Shown: positions 1 through 8,353 of the stretch, in pieces
Layout: each line of letters begins with the position of its first letter
Position numbering within the stretch: the stretch's first letter is position 1
Assembly: GCA_026398135.1 (NCBI GenBank)
Contig: JAPLTN010000015.1
Coordinates: 1-60,851 of the forward strand
Direction: 5' to 3'
DNA from: Verrucomicrobiota bacterium
Lineage (GTDB): Bacteria > Verrucomicrobiota > Verrucomicrobiia > Opitutales > Opitutaceae
Length of the DNA stretch: 60,851 nt
Made by a program: the position numbers and the translations under genes
Notes under the pieces: model-generated
What the model saw: only the letters and a program-made list of their open reading frames with translations
Database searches by the model: none
Told to the model about the DNA's origin: nothing

Positions 1-1
1 C

Positions 2-67
2 CTCGGCCTGCGCCTGCCAAAAGGCACTCGCGAAATCAGCAATGTAGTGCCGAAAATCGCCCCTTAA
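2..67 (+). CDS. C-terminal end of a gene cut by the window edge
   Basis: Reading from base 2 gives 21 sense codons and then TAA at 65-67. The residues are mixed and soluble-looking (ending NVVPKIAP), which is plausible for a real protein C-terminus. Too little is visible to assign a family. The multi-hairpin repeat that starts at 131 would lie just downstream of it. Confidence 0.35.
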   Translation, partial: LGLRLPKGTREISNVVPKIAP

Positions 68-130
68 ATTACACAAGTGCCTCAAATACAACAAAACCAT
101 CTTTCAAACTGCGGAACTCGGGTTAAAGTA

Positions 131-262
131 AGGCTCGATAGGTCCGGGGAGCGCCTGCGTCTCGCAGGCTGTTTCTGGCGTCTCGCCGGAAACTCAGATG
201 GCCGGGCGGAACGCCCGGCCAAGCACCCGGGACGGGTGCGCTCCCCGGACCGTATCAAGCCT
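131..262. repeat. Composite inverted repeat with four internal hairpins
   Basis: Outer arms 131-154 and 238-262 are inverted copies; their core GGTCCGGGGAGCGC at 141-154 is perfectly complementary to the right arm. Between them lie four local hairpins at about 154-168, 172-192, 200-220 (9-bp perfect stem) and 224-238. Two of them carry the loop core GCGTCTCGC. A shortened relative with the same outer core and a GGCGTCTCGCC hairpin lies at 13904-13958. No protein fits this stretch. It looks like a dispersed structured repeat and could also act as a terminator. Confidence 0.75.
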
Positions 263-357
263 AAGAAGAATGCCAGGTTCGGGCGCGAAATGAACGAAGC
301 CGTCTTCGGCCTCGCTTGGCGCTTGGCCTTTGGAGTTTCGCCGATGGTTTTGAACTC

Positions 358-1065
358 ATGTTTTCCCCCGCCATCGAGAAGCAGCGCCAGCAGCTCTACG
401 CCCACACCGTCGAGCAAATGGAGCAGCGCCTGCACGGCGTCACCGAGGCCGCGCCCGCGTTTGCCGCGCTGCGCTGGGGCATGGAAGCCATCGACCGCGC
501 CTATGAGACCACACCGGCCAAGATTCGCGCCCAAGTGGCTTGCCGCGCCGGTTGCGGACACTGCTGCCAGGTCGCGGTGGACGTGCAGGCCCACGAGGTG
601 TTTTTCGCCGCCGAGTTTATCCAGGTTAACTTTTCCCCCGAGGCACTGGCGGAGGTCGTGGCGCGGACCGCAGCCCGCCGCGCCACCTTGGCGGCCGAAG
701 CCAGCGCCGGACAGCGCGAACGTTTCATGCAGACCTGCGCGCTGCTGCGCGACGGAAGCTGTTCGATTTATGCGGGCCGTCCCGAGGCCTGCCGGGCACA
801 CCACGCCAGCGATGCCAGCGTGTGCGCGGCCCACATCGCCGATGCCTCGGTTGATCTCACCAAGGTCTATGTGCCGCCGCTGCGGGCGCGCTTGTTTGCC
901 GTGATGCTCGGCATGGACGAAGCCATAGAGGCGGAGGGGTTCGATGACCGCGCCTACGATTTCGGCGCCGCCCTGCACGAGGCCTTGACCAACAGCCTCT
1001 GCCTCGCGCTCTGGCTGCGCCGCAAGCCGGCGTTTCCCGATTCGTGCCTGGCTGACGGCGGCTAA
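358..1065 (+). CDS. YkgJ-family cysteine-cluster protein
   Basis: About 235 residues. The family signature is a C-x3-C-x2-C-C cluster at C62, C66, C69 and C70, followed by further cysteines at 127, 135, 145 and 156. This matches the YkgJ/CxxCxxCC family (PF03692), thought to bind zinc or an iron-sulfur cluster. The function of the family is unknown. I chose the ATG at 358 because the upstream in-frame extension (to 316) runs into the intergenic repeat region and looks non-coding. No operon partner is evident: the gene stands between two repeat elements. Confidence 0.85.
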   Translation: MFSPAIEKQRQQLYAHTVEQMEQRLHGVTEAAPAFAALRWGMEAIDRAYETTPAKIRAQVACRAGCGHCCQVAVDVQAHEVFFAAEFIQVNFSPEALAEVVARTAARRATLAAEASAGQRERFMQTCALLRDGSCSIYAGRPEACRAHHASDASVCAAHIADASVDLTKVYVPPLRARLFAVMLGMDEAIEAEGFDDRAYDFGAALHEALTNSLCLALWLRRKPAFPDSCLADGG

Positions 1066-1078
1066 TTCCAAGTCGTTT

Positions 1079-1177
1079 TCAAGTTGAACTGAATTGGCCG
1101 GGGACGGCCAACCCTACATCTGACATTTTGCAGAGCGTTGGCCGTCCTCGGCCAATTTCGTTATCGGCTCAACTTGG
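1079..1177. repeat. Inverted repeat, possible bidirectional terminator
   Basis: Arms of 21 bp at 1092-1112 and 1137-1157 are inverted copies with one mismatch (core GGCCGGGGACGGCCAAC). A second outer pair, CAAGTTGAAC near 1080 and CTCAACTTG near 1168, extends the symmetry. The element fills the gap between the convergent ykgJ-like and methyltransferase genes, so it may end transcription from both sides. There is no clear T tract. Confidence 0.7.
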
Positions 1178-1207
1178 TCGCGAATTGGAATAAACGTAAA
1201 GCCGGCG

Positions 1208-2029
1208 CTACAACAAAAGCCCCTGGTCATCGTGCTTACCTTCCTCGTCGAGGCGTTTGCGCGCCATCGCGGCGTAGTCGGCGTTGAGCTCGATGCCGAC
1301 GGAGCGGCGGCCATTGCGGGCGCAAGCGGCGGCGGTGGTGCCGCTGCCGGCAAAGGGATCGAGCACACAATCGCCGGGGCGGGTGGCGGCGAGCACCAGC
1401 ATTTCGATCAGGCGAATGGGCTTCTGCGAAGGGTGGCCGATCTTTTCCTTAGACTGCCCCTTGAGGCTGGGCACGCGGAGGATGTTGGTCGCGTATTTGC
1501 CTTTGCGCAGGTGGGCCTCGCGCTTGACCGGATCAGGGTAACGTTTGTCGCGCAGGTAGGTCTGGATCGTCGCCTCATCGTAGGGCACGCGCACGGCGTC
1601 TTTGTCGAAATAGGGCGTGGCGTCTGCGGTTTTGCGCAGGACGAGGATCATCTCGTATTGGGGCGTAAAACTATCCGAGCGATCATTGTAGCCGACGACA
1701 CGATCCCAAACCACGAGGTCGTGAAAGGCCCACTCGCGGCAGAGGCGGGAACAGGCGTGCAGCCAGGTGTGCTCGCGTTTGCCATGCTGGCCGAAGAGGA
1801 AAACCAGCCCGTCGTCGCGCAGCTTGGGCCGGCAGAGCGAGAGCCACTGATCGAGCCAGTCGAGGTAGGCGTCGGGCGTGGCCCACTGGTTATCCCACGC
1901 CTCGTCGAGCAGGACTTGGTAGTACGGCGGATCGGCGATGATGGCCTGAAAATGGGCGTCGGGCAGGCCCGGCAGCTCGCGCAGGGCATCACCCTGGATG
2001 ATGTGGTGGTCGGGAGAGGAAGTTTCCAT
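1208..2029 (-). CDS. Solo beta-class DNA methyltransferase (N6-adenine or N4-cytosine)
   Basis: 273 residues from the ATG at 2029. The catalytic motif IV DPPY is near residue 33 and the SAM-binding motif DPFAGSG near residue 225, ahead of GIELNADY. The order catalytic motif, target-recognition region, AdoMet motif is that of beta-class amino-methyltransferases (PF01555). HPSQKP upstream of motif I is typical. No restriction endonuclease is nearby, so this is an orphan enzyme, like CcrM in a general sense. It starts 43 bp after the dnaE stop on the same strand and is probably co-transcribed with it. The longer reading upstream of 2029 overlaps dnaE and is rejected. Confidence 0.9.
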   Translation of the reverse strand: METSSPDHHIIQGDALRELPGLPDAHFQAIIADPPYYQVLLDEAWDNQWATPDAYLDWLDQWLSLCRPKLRDDGLVFLFGQHGKREHTWLHACSRLCREWAFHDLVVWDRVVGYNDRSDSFTPQYEMILVLRKTADATPYFDKDAVRVPYDEATIQTYLRDKRYPDPVKREAHLRKGKYATNILRVPSLKGQSKEKIGHPSQKPIRLIEMLVLAATRPGDCVLDPFAGSGTTAAACARNGRRSVGIELNADYAAMARKRLDEEGKHDDQGLLL

Positions 2030-2072
2030 GAGAGAACTAGGTCCGGTCGTCGGCGAGCGACGACCCTGCGGC

Positions 2073-5000
2073 TCAGCCGCGTTTCGGGCCCCACTTGCGG
2101 TCGTTTTTGATTTCGAGGCGCTTGGTCTCCACTTGCAGACCGGCCACGGCGGGATGTTGGCGGAGGGGCTTGTAGGCGTCGGGTGTGAAGCGAAAACCAA
2201 GCGCGGAACTCGCCTCGCCCAGCGCGGCGATACGGTTTTCAAAAACGAAGCCGAGGTCGATCCGGGTATCGCCGTTGTGCTGATCGAGCGTGGTGCGCAG
2301 CAGGCGCACGAAATCGAGCACCTTGGGGTGATCCGGATGCAGGAGCCACTGGATGCGTTTGATATGGGACTGGGTGTAGCCGAGCAGGGGGTAGGCCTCC
2401 TTCACGTTGATGCGCGGGCCTTCCTGGCCGACGATGATGGTGCCGAGCACGCAGATGAGGGCGTTTTCCGCCAGGTTCGCCCCGTAGGCGGCGAAGGCGT
2501 CGGCAAACATGTTGAGTCCGATGGTGGCGTGGCGGGTTTGCAGACTGAAAGCCATCCACGGGCGGTTGTCCTTTTTGGCCAGTTTCTTTTGCAGCGAACC
2601 GGCGATGCCGCAGAGGCGGAACTCGGTGCGGTCGTCCTGCTCCAGCAATTCGCCCACCGGATAAGTGTCGAGCGCCTCGATCAAGCCGGCGTAGGCGTCG
2701 AGCGGGTGGCCGGACACGTAGAACCCGAGCAACTCTTTCTCGAACTGAAGCAGCGTGGTGGCGTTAAACGCGAGCGTGGTGGTGGGGCCTTTGTTTTTCG
2801 GCGAAAGCGCGGGGGCGGAAACGGCACCGGCGGCCTTGGCGGGCGAAGCAAACATGTCACTGGAAGCTGCGGACACGCCCCCGCCGGATCGCAGGGAGAC
2901 GGGACCGTCGCCGGAACGCGGACGCGCATGGCGCATCACGTCGTCCAGTTCGCGGCGCAGGACCTCGAGCGGGGGCGGAGGCTGGGGAGCGTCGAGCTCC
3001 ATGCCAAAGTCGAAGGCGAGGGTTTCGGCCTTGGGCGCGGCGTCGGCGGGCTTGGCGGCGGGTGCGTCTTTGCGCAGGGCGGGATACTTGCGCACCAGTT
3101 CGGCCAGGGCTTCGAGATGGGAATCGATCTGGTGATAGAGCTCCTCGCGTCCAGCCCCGGAGTAGTCGAAGGCGCCGGTGGCGACGAGGCACTCGACCAC
3201 GCGTTTGTTAAGCGCGCGGCTATCGACGCGCAGGAGAAAGTCGCGGAAATCACGGTAAGGTCCGTTGGCCTCGCGCTCGGCGATAATCTTTTGCCCGGCC
3301 TGCTCGCCCACGCCCTTGATGCCGGCGAGGCCGAAACGAATGTGACCGCCGCTCGGCGGCGGAATGACCAATGACGAATGACCCATGTCCAATGAATCGG
3401 AACCGGCCGCGTCGGTCTGCCCATTGGGCATTGGACATTGGTCATCGGTCATTCCGTGCTCGGCCCTCTTGGAAAAAACCGGCGTAAACATCTCGCGACT
3501 CTCATTAATATCCGGGCCGAGCACGGTGATGCCCATGGCCTCGGCCTCGGCGATGAAGTGGGCCACCTTTTCCGCGTTGCCCAGCTCGGCGGTCAGCACC
3601 GCCGCCATGAACTGCACCGGGTAATTGGCCTTCAGATACGCGGTGTGGTAGGCGATGACGGCGTAGGCGGCGGAGTGGGACTTGTTGAAGCCGTATTGGG
3701 CGAACTTGTTCAACAGGTCGAAAATCTCGTTGGCCTTGGCGTCAGGGATGGTGTGCAGGCGTTTCGCGCCCTCGACGAACTTCACCCGCTCCTTCGCCAT
3801 GGCGTCCGCGTCCTTTTTACCCATCGCGCGACGCAGCATGTCGGCGCCGCCCAGAGTGTAGCCGCCGATCACGCGGGCGCACTCCATCACCTGCTCCTGA
3901 TAGACGATAATGCCGAAGGTCTCCTTCAACACCGGCTCCAGAAGCGGGTGCGGATAGACGATGGACGCGGGGTCTTTTTTGCCGCGCGCGTAGTCGGGAA
4001 TGAACGCCATCGGACCCGGCCGGTAGAGCGCGGAAATGGCGTTGATGTCGTCAATGGTCGAGATGCCGACCTGCCGGGCCGCGCCCTGCATGCCGCCGGA
4101 TTCGAGCTGGAAAACGCCGATGGTTTTTCCCGCGTTGAGCAGCTCGTAGGTCTTGGGGTCTTCGAGCCCGAGTTTTTCCAGATCGAAGGCCGGGTCGGCG
4201 GTGCGGCGCACGTTTTCCACCGCGTCGGAGAGCACGGTGAGGGTCTTGAGGCCGAGGAAATCCATCTTCAGCAGGCCGAGTTTGCCGACCGCGTTCATGT
4301 CGAACTGCACGGTCACGTCGCCCTCCTGCGCGGTCAGCGGCACGAAGTCGTCCAGCGGCTGGTCGGTGATGATGATGCCGGCGGCGTGTTTGCCGGTGTT
4401 CCGCACCATGCCTTCGAGCACGAGGCCCTGGTCGATGATTTTTTTGGCGACCGGGTTGCGGTCGTATTCGCCCTTCAGTTCGGCGGATTTTTTGAGCGAG
4501 TCCTCGAGCGAGATGTTCAGCTCGTCAGGAATCATCTTGGCCAGGCGGTCGGCCTCAGCGAAGGGCAGATCGTGCACGCGGGAGACATCGCGCACCACCA
4601 TCTTGGCCCCGAGGGTGCCGTAGGTGATGATGTTGGCCACGCAGGCGTTGCCGTATTTCTGGCGCACGTAGTCGATCACCTCGACGCGGCGGCGCATGCA
4701 AAAGTCGATGTCGAAGTCGGGCGGCGACACGCGTTCGGGGTTGAGGAAACGCTCGAAGAGCAACCCGAAGCGGATGGGATCGATGTTGGTGATGCCGAGC
4801 AGATACGCGACCAGGCAACCGGCGCCGGAACCGCGACCGGGGCCGACCGGAATGGCGTGTTCGCGGGCCCAGTTGATGAAATCCCACACCACGAGGAAAT
4901 AGTCGTCGAAGCCGGTGACGTTGATGATCGAGAGCTCGTAGCCGGTGCGCAGGACGAGCAGTTCGTCGGGAGCGAGGCCGGAGTAATCGGGCGGGGCGGG

Positions 5001-6125
5001 TTTCTGGCCGGGCGGCAGGTTGGATAATTTTGCCAGGCGCGTGGCGACGATTTCGCGGGCGGCGACCTCGGCGTAGTCGTGGCCGTAGCGGGTGCGCAGG
5101 CCGGTCACGCAGAGCTGCAAGAGATAAGCGGCGGCGGGTTTTTCGGGATTTGCGGCCGTGATCTCAGTCGGCAGCGGATAACGCGGGTAACGCTCCGAGC
5201 CCTTCGGAAAGGGGATTTTCAGGTCGCACATCTCCGCGACGAGGCGGGTGTTGGTGAGCGACTCGGGAATCTCGCCGAAGAGTTTGAGCATCTCGTCGGC
5301 CGACTTCATGTAGAACGCGGAGCTGTCGAACCGCATCCGGTTCTGCTCGGCCACCTTGGAACCGGTCTGGATGCAAAGCAGGGTGTCGTGCGAAGCGGAG
5401 TCGGTCTCGCGCACGTAATGAACGTCGTTCGAGCAGATGACCTTGAGTTGGTATTTCTCCGCCAAAGCGAGCAGGCCGGGAATGATCTGGCGCTGCTCGC
5501 GGATGCCGTGGTCTTGGATTTCGACGAAGTAGTTTTCTCGGCCGAAAATCTCCACGTAGCGCGCGCAGGCGACGTCGGCCTCGGCCTCGCGCCCGTGCAT
5601 GAGGTGCTGGCAAACCTCGGAGGCGAGACAGCCGGTAAACCCGATCAGGCCCTTGGCGTATTTGGCCAAAGTGGGCAGATCGGTGCGCGGCTTGTAGTAA
5701 AACCCCTGCAAATGCGCGTCAGAGACCAGTTTTAGCAGGTTTTGGTAACCGGTCAGATCCTTGGCCAAAACGCCGAGGTGGAAGTAGTTTTTCCCATCCT
5801 CGGATTTACCGGCTTTTTCCAGCCGCGAGCCGGGCGCGATATAGAGTTCGCAACCGACCAGCGGCTTGAGGTTGGCGGCTTTTGCGGCATTAAAAAACTC
5901 GATGGTGCCGAACATGTTGCCGTGGTCGGTGAGCGCGACGGCAGGCTGGCCCAGCTCGACCGTGCGCTTCATCAAGCGGTCGATTTTGCAGGCTCCGTCC
6001 AGCAGGCTGTAGTCGGAGTGGACGTGGAGGTGAACGAAGTCTGAGGCGGCAATCGACACGGTCTGAAGAAAGCAAGGGGCGCGGGCGGGCTGGGCAAGCG
6101 CGGAGGCGAAGAAACGTGGAAACAC
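2073..6125 (-). CDS. dnaE: DNA polymerase III alpha subunit
   Basis: Replicative polymerase, up to 1350 residues from a GTG at 6125; a second GTG at 6059, just before the conserved SDFVHLHVHSDYSLLDG start, is an equally good candidate. The PHP domain (HLHVHSD near residue 32) is followed by the polymerase active site PPDFDIDF, GFNKSHSAAYAVIAYHTAY in the fingers region, a helix-hairpin-helix (GIKGVGEQAG), an OB fold and a C-terminal clamp and tau-binding region. Residues about 885-925 hold an extra stretch absent from typical DnaE. It is the translation of the palindromic repeat at 3361-3455. A Ser/Gly/Pro/Ala-rich linker precedes the OB fold. The divergent neighbour starts at 6223. Confidence 0.98.
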   Translation of the reverse strand: MFPRFFASALAQPARAPCFLQTVSIAASDFVHLHVHSDYSLLDGACKIDRLMKRTVELGQPAVALTDHGNMFGTIEFFNAAKAANLKPLVGCELYIAPGSRLEKAGKSEDGKNYFHLGVLAKDLTGYQNLLKLVSDAHLQGFYYKPRTDLPTLAKYAKGLIGFTGCLASEVCQHLMHGREAEADVACARYVEIFGRENYFVEIQDHGIREQRQIIPGLLALAEKYQLKVICSNDVHYVRETDSASHDTLLCIQTGSKVAEQNRMRFDSSAFYMKSADEMLKLFGEIPESLTNTRLVAEMCDLKIPFPKGSERYPRYPLPTEITAANPEKPAAAYLLQLCVTGLRTRYGHDYAEVAAREIVATRLAKLSNLPPGQKPAPPDYSGLAPDELLVLRTGYELSIINVTGFDDYFLVVWDFINWAREHAIPVGPGRGSGAGCLVAYLLGITNIDPIRFGLLFERFLNPERVSPPDFDIDFCMRRRVEVIDYVRQKYGNACVANIITYGTLGAKMVVRDVSRVHDLPFAEADRLAKMIPDELNISLEDSLKKSAELKGEYDRNPVAKKIIDQGLVLEGMVRNTGKHAAGIIITDQPLDDFVPLTAQEGDVTVQFDMNAVGKLGLLKMDFLGLKTLTVLSDAVENVRRTADPAFDLEKLGLEDPKTYELLNAGKTIGVFQLESGGMQGAARQVGISTIDDINAISALYRPGPMAFIPDYARGKKDPASIVYPHPLLEPVLKETFGIIVYQEQVMECARVIGGYTLGGADMLRRAMGKKDADAMAKERVKFVEGAKRLHTIPDAKANEIFDLLNKFAQYGFNKSHSAAYAVIAYHTAYLKANYPVQFMAAVLTAELGNAEKVAHFIAEAEAMGITVLGPDINESREMFTPVFSKRAEHGMTDDQCPMPNGQTDAAGSDSLDMGHSSLVIPPPSGGHIRFGLAGIKGVGEQAGQKIIAEREANGPYRDFRDFLLRVDSRALNKRVVECLVATGAFDYSGAGREELYHQIDSHLEALAELVRKYPALRKDAPAAKPADAAPKAETLAFDFGMELDAPQPPPPLEVLRRELDDVMRHARPRSGDGPVSLRSGGGVSAASSDMFASPAKAAGAVSAPALSPKNKGPTTTLAFNATTLLQFEKELLGFYVSGHPLDAYAGLIEALDTYPVGELLEQDDRTEFRLCGIAGSLQKKLAKKDNRPWMAFSLQTRHATIGLNMFADAFAAYGANLAENALICVLGTIIVGQEGPRINVKEAYPLLGYTQSHIKRIQWLLHPDHPKVLDFVRLLRTTLDQHNGDTRIDLGFVFENRIAALGEASSALGFRFTPDAYKPLRQHPAVAGLQVETKRLEIKNDRKWGPKRG
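3361..3455. repeat. Palindromic repeat inserted in frame within dnaE
   Basis: Left arm 3361-3397 and right arm 3421-3455 are imperfect inverted copies made of degenerate ATGACCA/ATGTCCA units, both beginning with GGAATGACC when read outward in. The reading frame of dnaE stays open through it, adding about 32-40 residues between the region ending FSKRAEHG and the conserved HIRFGLAGIKG. Confidence 0.85.
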
Positions 6126-6222
6126 GCGGGCGCCGTCTGCGTCTGCCGCCGGGGCGAGCCTGGGGCGGCGATATTTCGTGTTTTAAACTTCAACTCGCCG
6201 CCGCCGCCCCCAGCCTGCGGGC

Positions 6223-7491
6223 GTGTCCGAGACCTTGCGCATTCTTATTGTCGGCGGCGGGGCCGCCGGTTTCTTCGCCGCCATCCAAGCCGCCGAGGCG
6301 GCGCCGCACGCCCGCGTCTGCCTTTACGAGGCCACCGCCCACCCGCTGGCCAAGGTACGCATCTCCGGCGGCGGGCGCTGCAACGTCACCCACGCCTGCC
6401 CCGAACCGCGCGAGTTGGTGAAACGTTACCCGCGCGGCGGACGCGAGCTGCTCGGGCCCTTCACCCGGTTCGGGCCGCGCGACACCATCGCCTGGTTCGA
6501 GGCCCGGGGCGTCACCCTGAAAACCGAAAACGACGGGCGCATGTTTCCCGACACCGACGACTCCGCCACCATCATCGCCGCCCTGCGCACCGCCGCCGAC
6601 CAGGCCGGGGTGCATCTTTTCACCAGCATGGGCGTGCGCACCATCACCCGCGCGACCGACGGGGCGGGCTTCGACGCGATTTTCACCGACGACTCCGGCG
6701 CGCGTTTCGACCGCGTGCTGCTCGCCACCGGCGGCAACAAAGGCTCGGCCGGTCTCTTCATCGCCGCCGAACTCGGCCACACCATCGAGAACCCGGTGCC
6801 GTCGCTCTTCACCTTTCACATCGCCGACTCCCGCCTGGTCGGCCTCGAAGGCCTGTCCGTGCTCACCGCCGCCACCTCGGTGCCGGGCACCAAACTCGCC
6901 GACGGCGGCCCCCTGCTCGTCACCCACTGGGGCCTGAGCGGCCCGGCGATTCTAAAACTCTCCGCCTGGGGCGCGCGCGAACTGGCCGCTCGCGACTACA
7001 AATTCAAACTGCTCGTCTCGTGGACGGGCGACGCCCCCGCCCGCGCCTTGGAAACGCTCACCGCCTGGCGCCACGCCAACCCGCGCAAACAAGTCTCCAC
7101 CCTCAACCCCTTCGCCCTGCCCGCCCGGCTCTGGGAACGCCTCATCGCCGCCGTGCCCGGCCTTTCGCCCGAGGCGCAATGGGCCGGCATATCCAAGGAA
7201 AACCTGCAAAAACTCGCCACCCAAGTCGCCGCCTCGGAGTTCAGCGTCGAAGGCAAAAGCCTCAACAAAGAGGAATTCGTCACCTGCGGCGGCGTGCGCC
7301 TGCGCGAAGTGGATTTCAAGACCATGGAAAGCCGCCTCGTGCCCGGCCTGCACTTCGCCGGCGAGGTGCTGGACATCGACGGCGTGACCGGCGGTTTCAA
7401 CTTTCAGGCTGCCTGGACCACCGGCTGGCTGGCCGGAAGCGCACTGGCGGCACCACTCGCCCCGGCCCCCGCGCCCGCGCCGACCGCGTGA
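6223..7491 (+). CDS. HI0933/BaiN-family FAD-dependent oxidoreductase
   Basis: 422 residues from a GTG at 6223. An N-terminal dinucleotide-binding motif VGGGAAG (residues 10-16) is followed by KVRISGGGRCNVTHA, the hallmark of the HI0933 / YhiN / BaiN flavoprotein family. The C-terminus has the second FAD motif (HFAGEVLDIDGVTGGFNFQ). Family members are cytoplasmic flavoproteins of mostly unknown substrate; BaiN acts in bile-acid dehydroxylation in clostridia, which should not be assumed here. It may lead a plus-strand run into the DUF2062 and NamZ-like genes. The last 15 residues are an Ala-Pro tail. Confidence 0.93.
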   Translation: MSETLRILIVGGGAAGFFAAIQAAEAAPHARVCLYEATAHPLAKVRISGGGRCNVTHACPEPRELVKRYPRGGRELLGPFTRFGPRDTIAWFEARGVTLKTENDGRMFPDTDDSATIIAALRTAADQAGVHLFTSMGVRTITRATDGAGFDAIFTDDSGARFDRVLLATGGNKGSAGLFIAAELGHTIENPVPSLFTFHIADSRLVGLEGLSVLTAATSVPGTKLADGGPLLVTHWGLSGPAILKLSAWGARELAARDYKFKLLVSWTGDAPARALETLTAWRHANPRKQVSTLNPFALPARLWERLIAAVPGLSPEAQWAGISKENLQKLATQVAASEFSVEGKSLNKEEFVTCGGVRLREVDFKTMESRLVPGLHFAGEVLDIDGVTGGFNFQAAWTTGWLAGSALAAPLAPAPAPAPTA

Positions 7492-7561
7492 TTTCAAGAT
7501 TGGCCCGCGCCGGACTAGACCCGACGCTCTCGCCTTTCATCGCATCGTCCTACCCCACCCC

Positions 7562-8341
7562 ATGACCGCCGACGAACACCACCACCGCCGACTGCATTTC
7601 GCCCGGATCCGGCGGGCGAAGTTTTGGTTGAAGTTCATGCCCCGGCGGGCGCGTTTCCACACCTACCCGGTGGTCGGGCGCTTCGCCGCCTTCGCCCGCA
7701 AACGGAATTATCTGTGGTCGTTTAACTACATCAACATCCGCCCCGCGCTATACCTTGGCTCGGTGCTGACCTTGATCCCCATCCCAGGTCAAATTCCCCT
7801 CGGCTTCCTGCTCTGCCTGCTCTTTCGCTCCAACTTCATGGTCATGGGTGCGCTCCAGTTCGTAAGCAACCCCGCGACCGGACCCTTCTTTCTTTACGGC
7901 ACCTATAAACTCGGCGCGATCACCCTCGATCTCACCAGCCTTTCCAGCCACCCGGAACCCGCGCCCGCGCCGGCCGTCTTTGAGGGCTCGCTCGATCCAG
8001 CCCCTCTCATTGTCCCTCCCCCTGAACCCGCTGCACCCGATCTCGCAACCCCGGACGCCGGGCAGAAGCCTACGCCGTGGCTGGACCGCTTTTACCGCAT
8101 CCTCGGCAACCAGCTTCCACCGCGCGGCCAGCCGATCACCGCCCAGGCTTGGGTCAAAATCGCGGTGCACCTGCTCGCCGCCCAGCTCATCGGCGCAATT
8201 TTAGCCGGCCTCGCCGTGGGCGCGGCCCTGGACTTGCTCTGGCGTTGGCTCATGATCCCCGCAGCCCGCCACCGCCTAGCCCGCCGTCCCGTCACCGCTG
8301 TCGTGACCCCGCACGATACTACCTTTCCTCCCACCTCCTGA
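7562..8341 (+). CDS. DUF2062 integral membrane protein
   Basis: 259 residues. A basic N-terminus is followed by the DUF2062 core: a hydrophobic segment around LYLGSVLTLIPIPGQIPLG (residues about 61-80), a short polar turn and a second hydrophobic part ending in NPATGPFFLYGTYKLG. A Pro-rich linker (residues about 125-165) leads to another membrane segment near 195-220. Function unknown. It is followed after 12 bp by the NamZ-like gene, suggesting co-transcription. Confidence 0.85.
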   Translation: MTADEHHHRRLHFARIRRAKFWLKFMPRRARFHTYPVVGRFAAFARKRNYLWSFNYINIRPALYLGSVLTLIPIPGQIPLGFLLCLLFRSNFMVMGALQFVSNPATGPFFLYGTYKLGAITLDLTSLSSHPEPAPAPAVFEGSLDPAPLIVPPPEPAAPDLATPDAGQKPTPWLDRFYRILGNQLPPRGQPITAQAWVKIAVHLLAAQLIGAILAGLAVGAALDLLWRWLMIPAARHRLARRPVTAVVTPHDTTFPPTS

Positions 8342-8353
8342 ACCTGCGCCACC

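Noticed and set aside
82-1071. Long minus-strand open frame opposite the YkgJ-like gene
   Set aside because: It runs across the hairpin repeat at 131-262 and mirrors the codon structure of the plus-strand gene, which has a clear family signature. High-GC sequence gives many such mirror frames.
1998-3374. 458-codon plus-strand frame opposite dnaE
   Set aside because: Its composition is that of an antisense shadow (Gly/Val/Glu-rich), and dnaE is certain on the other strand.
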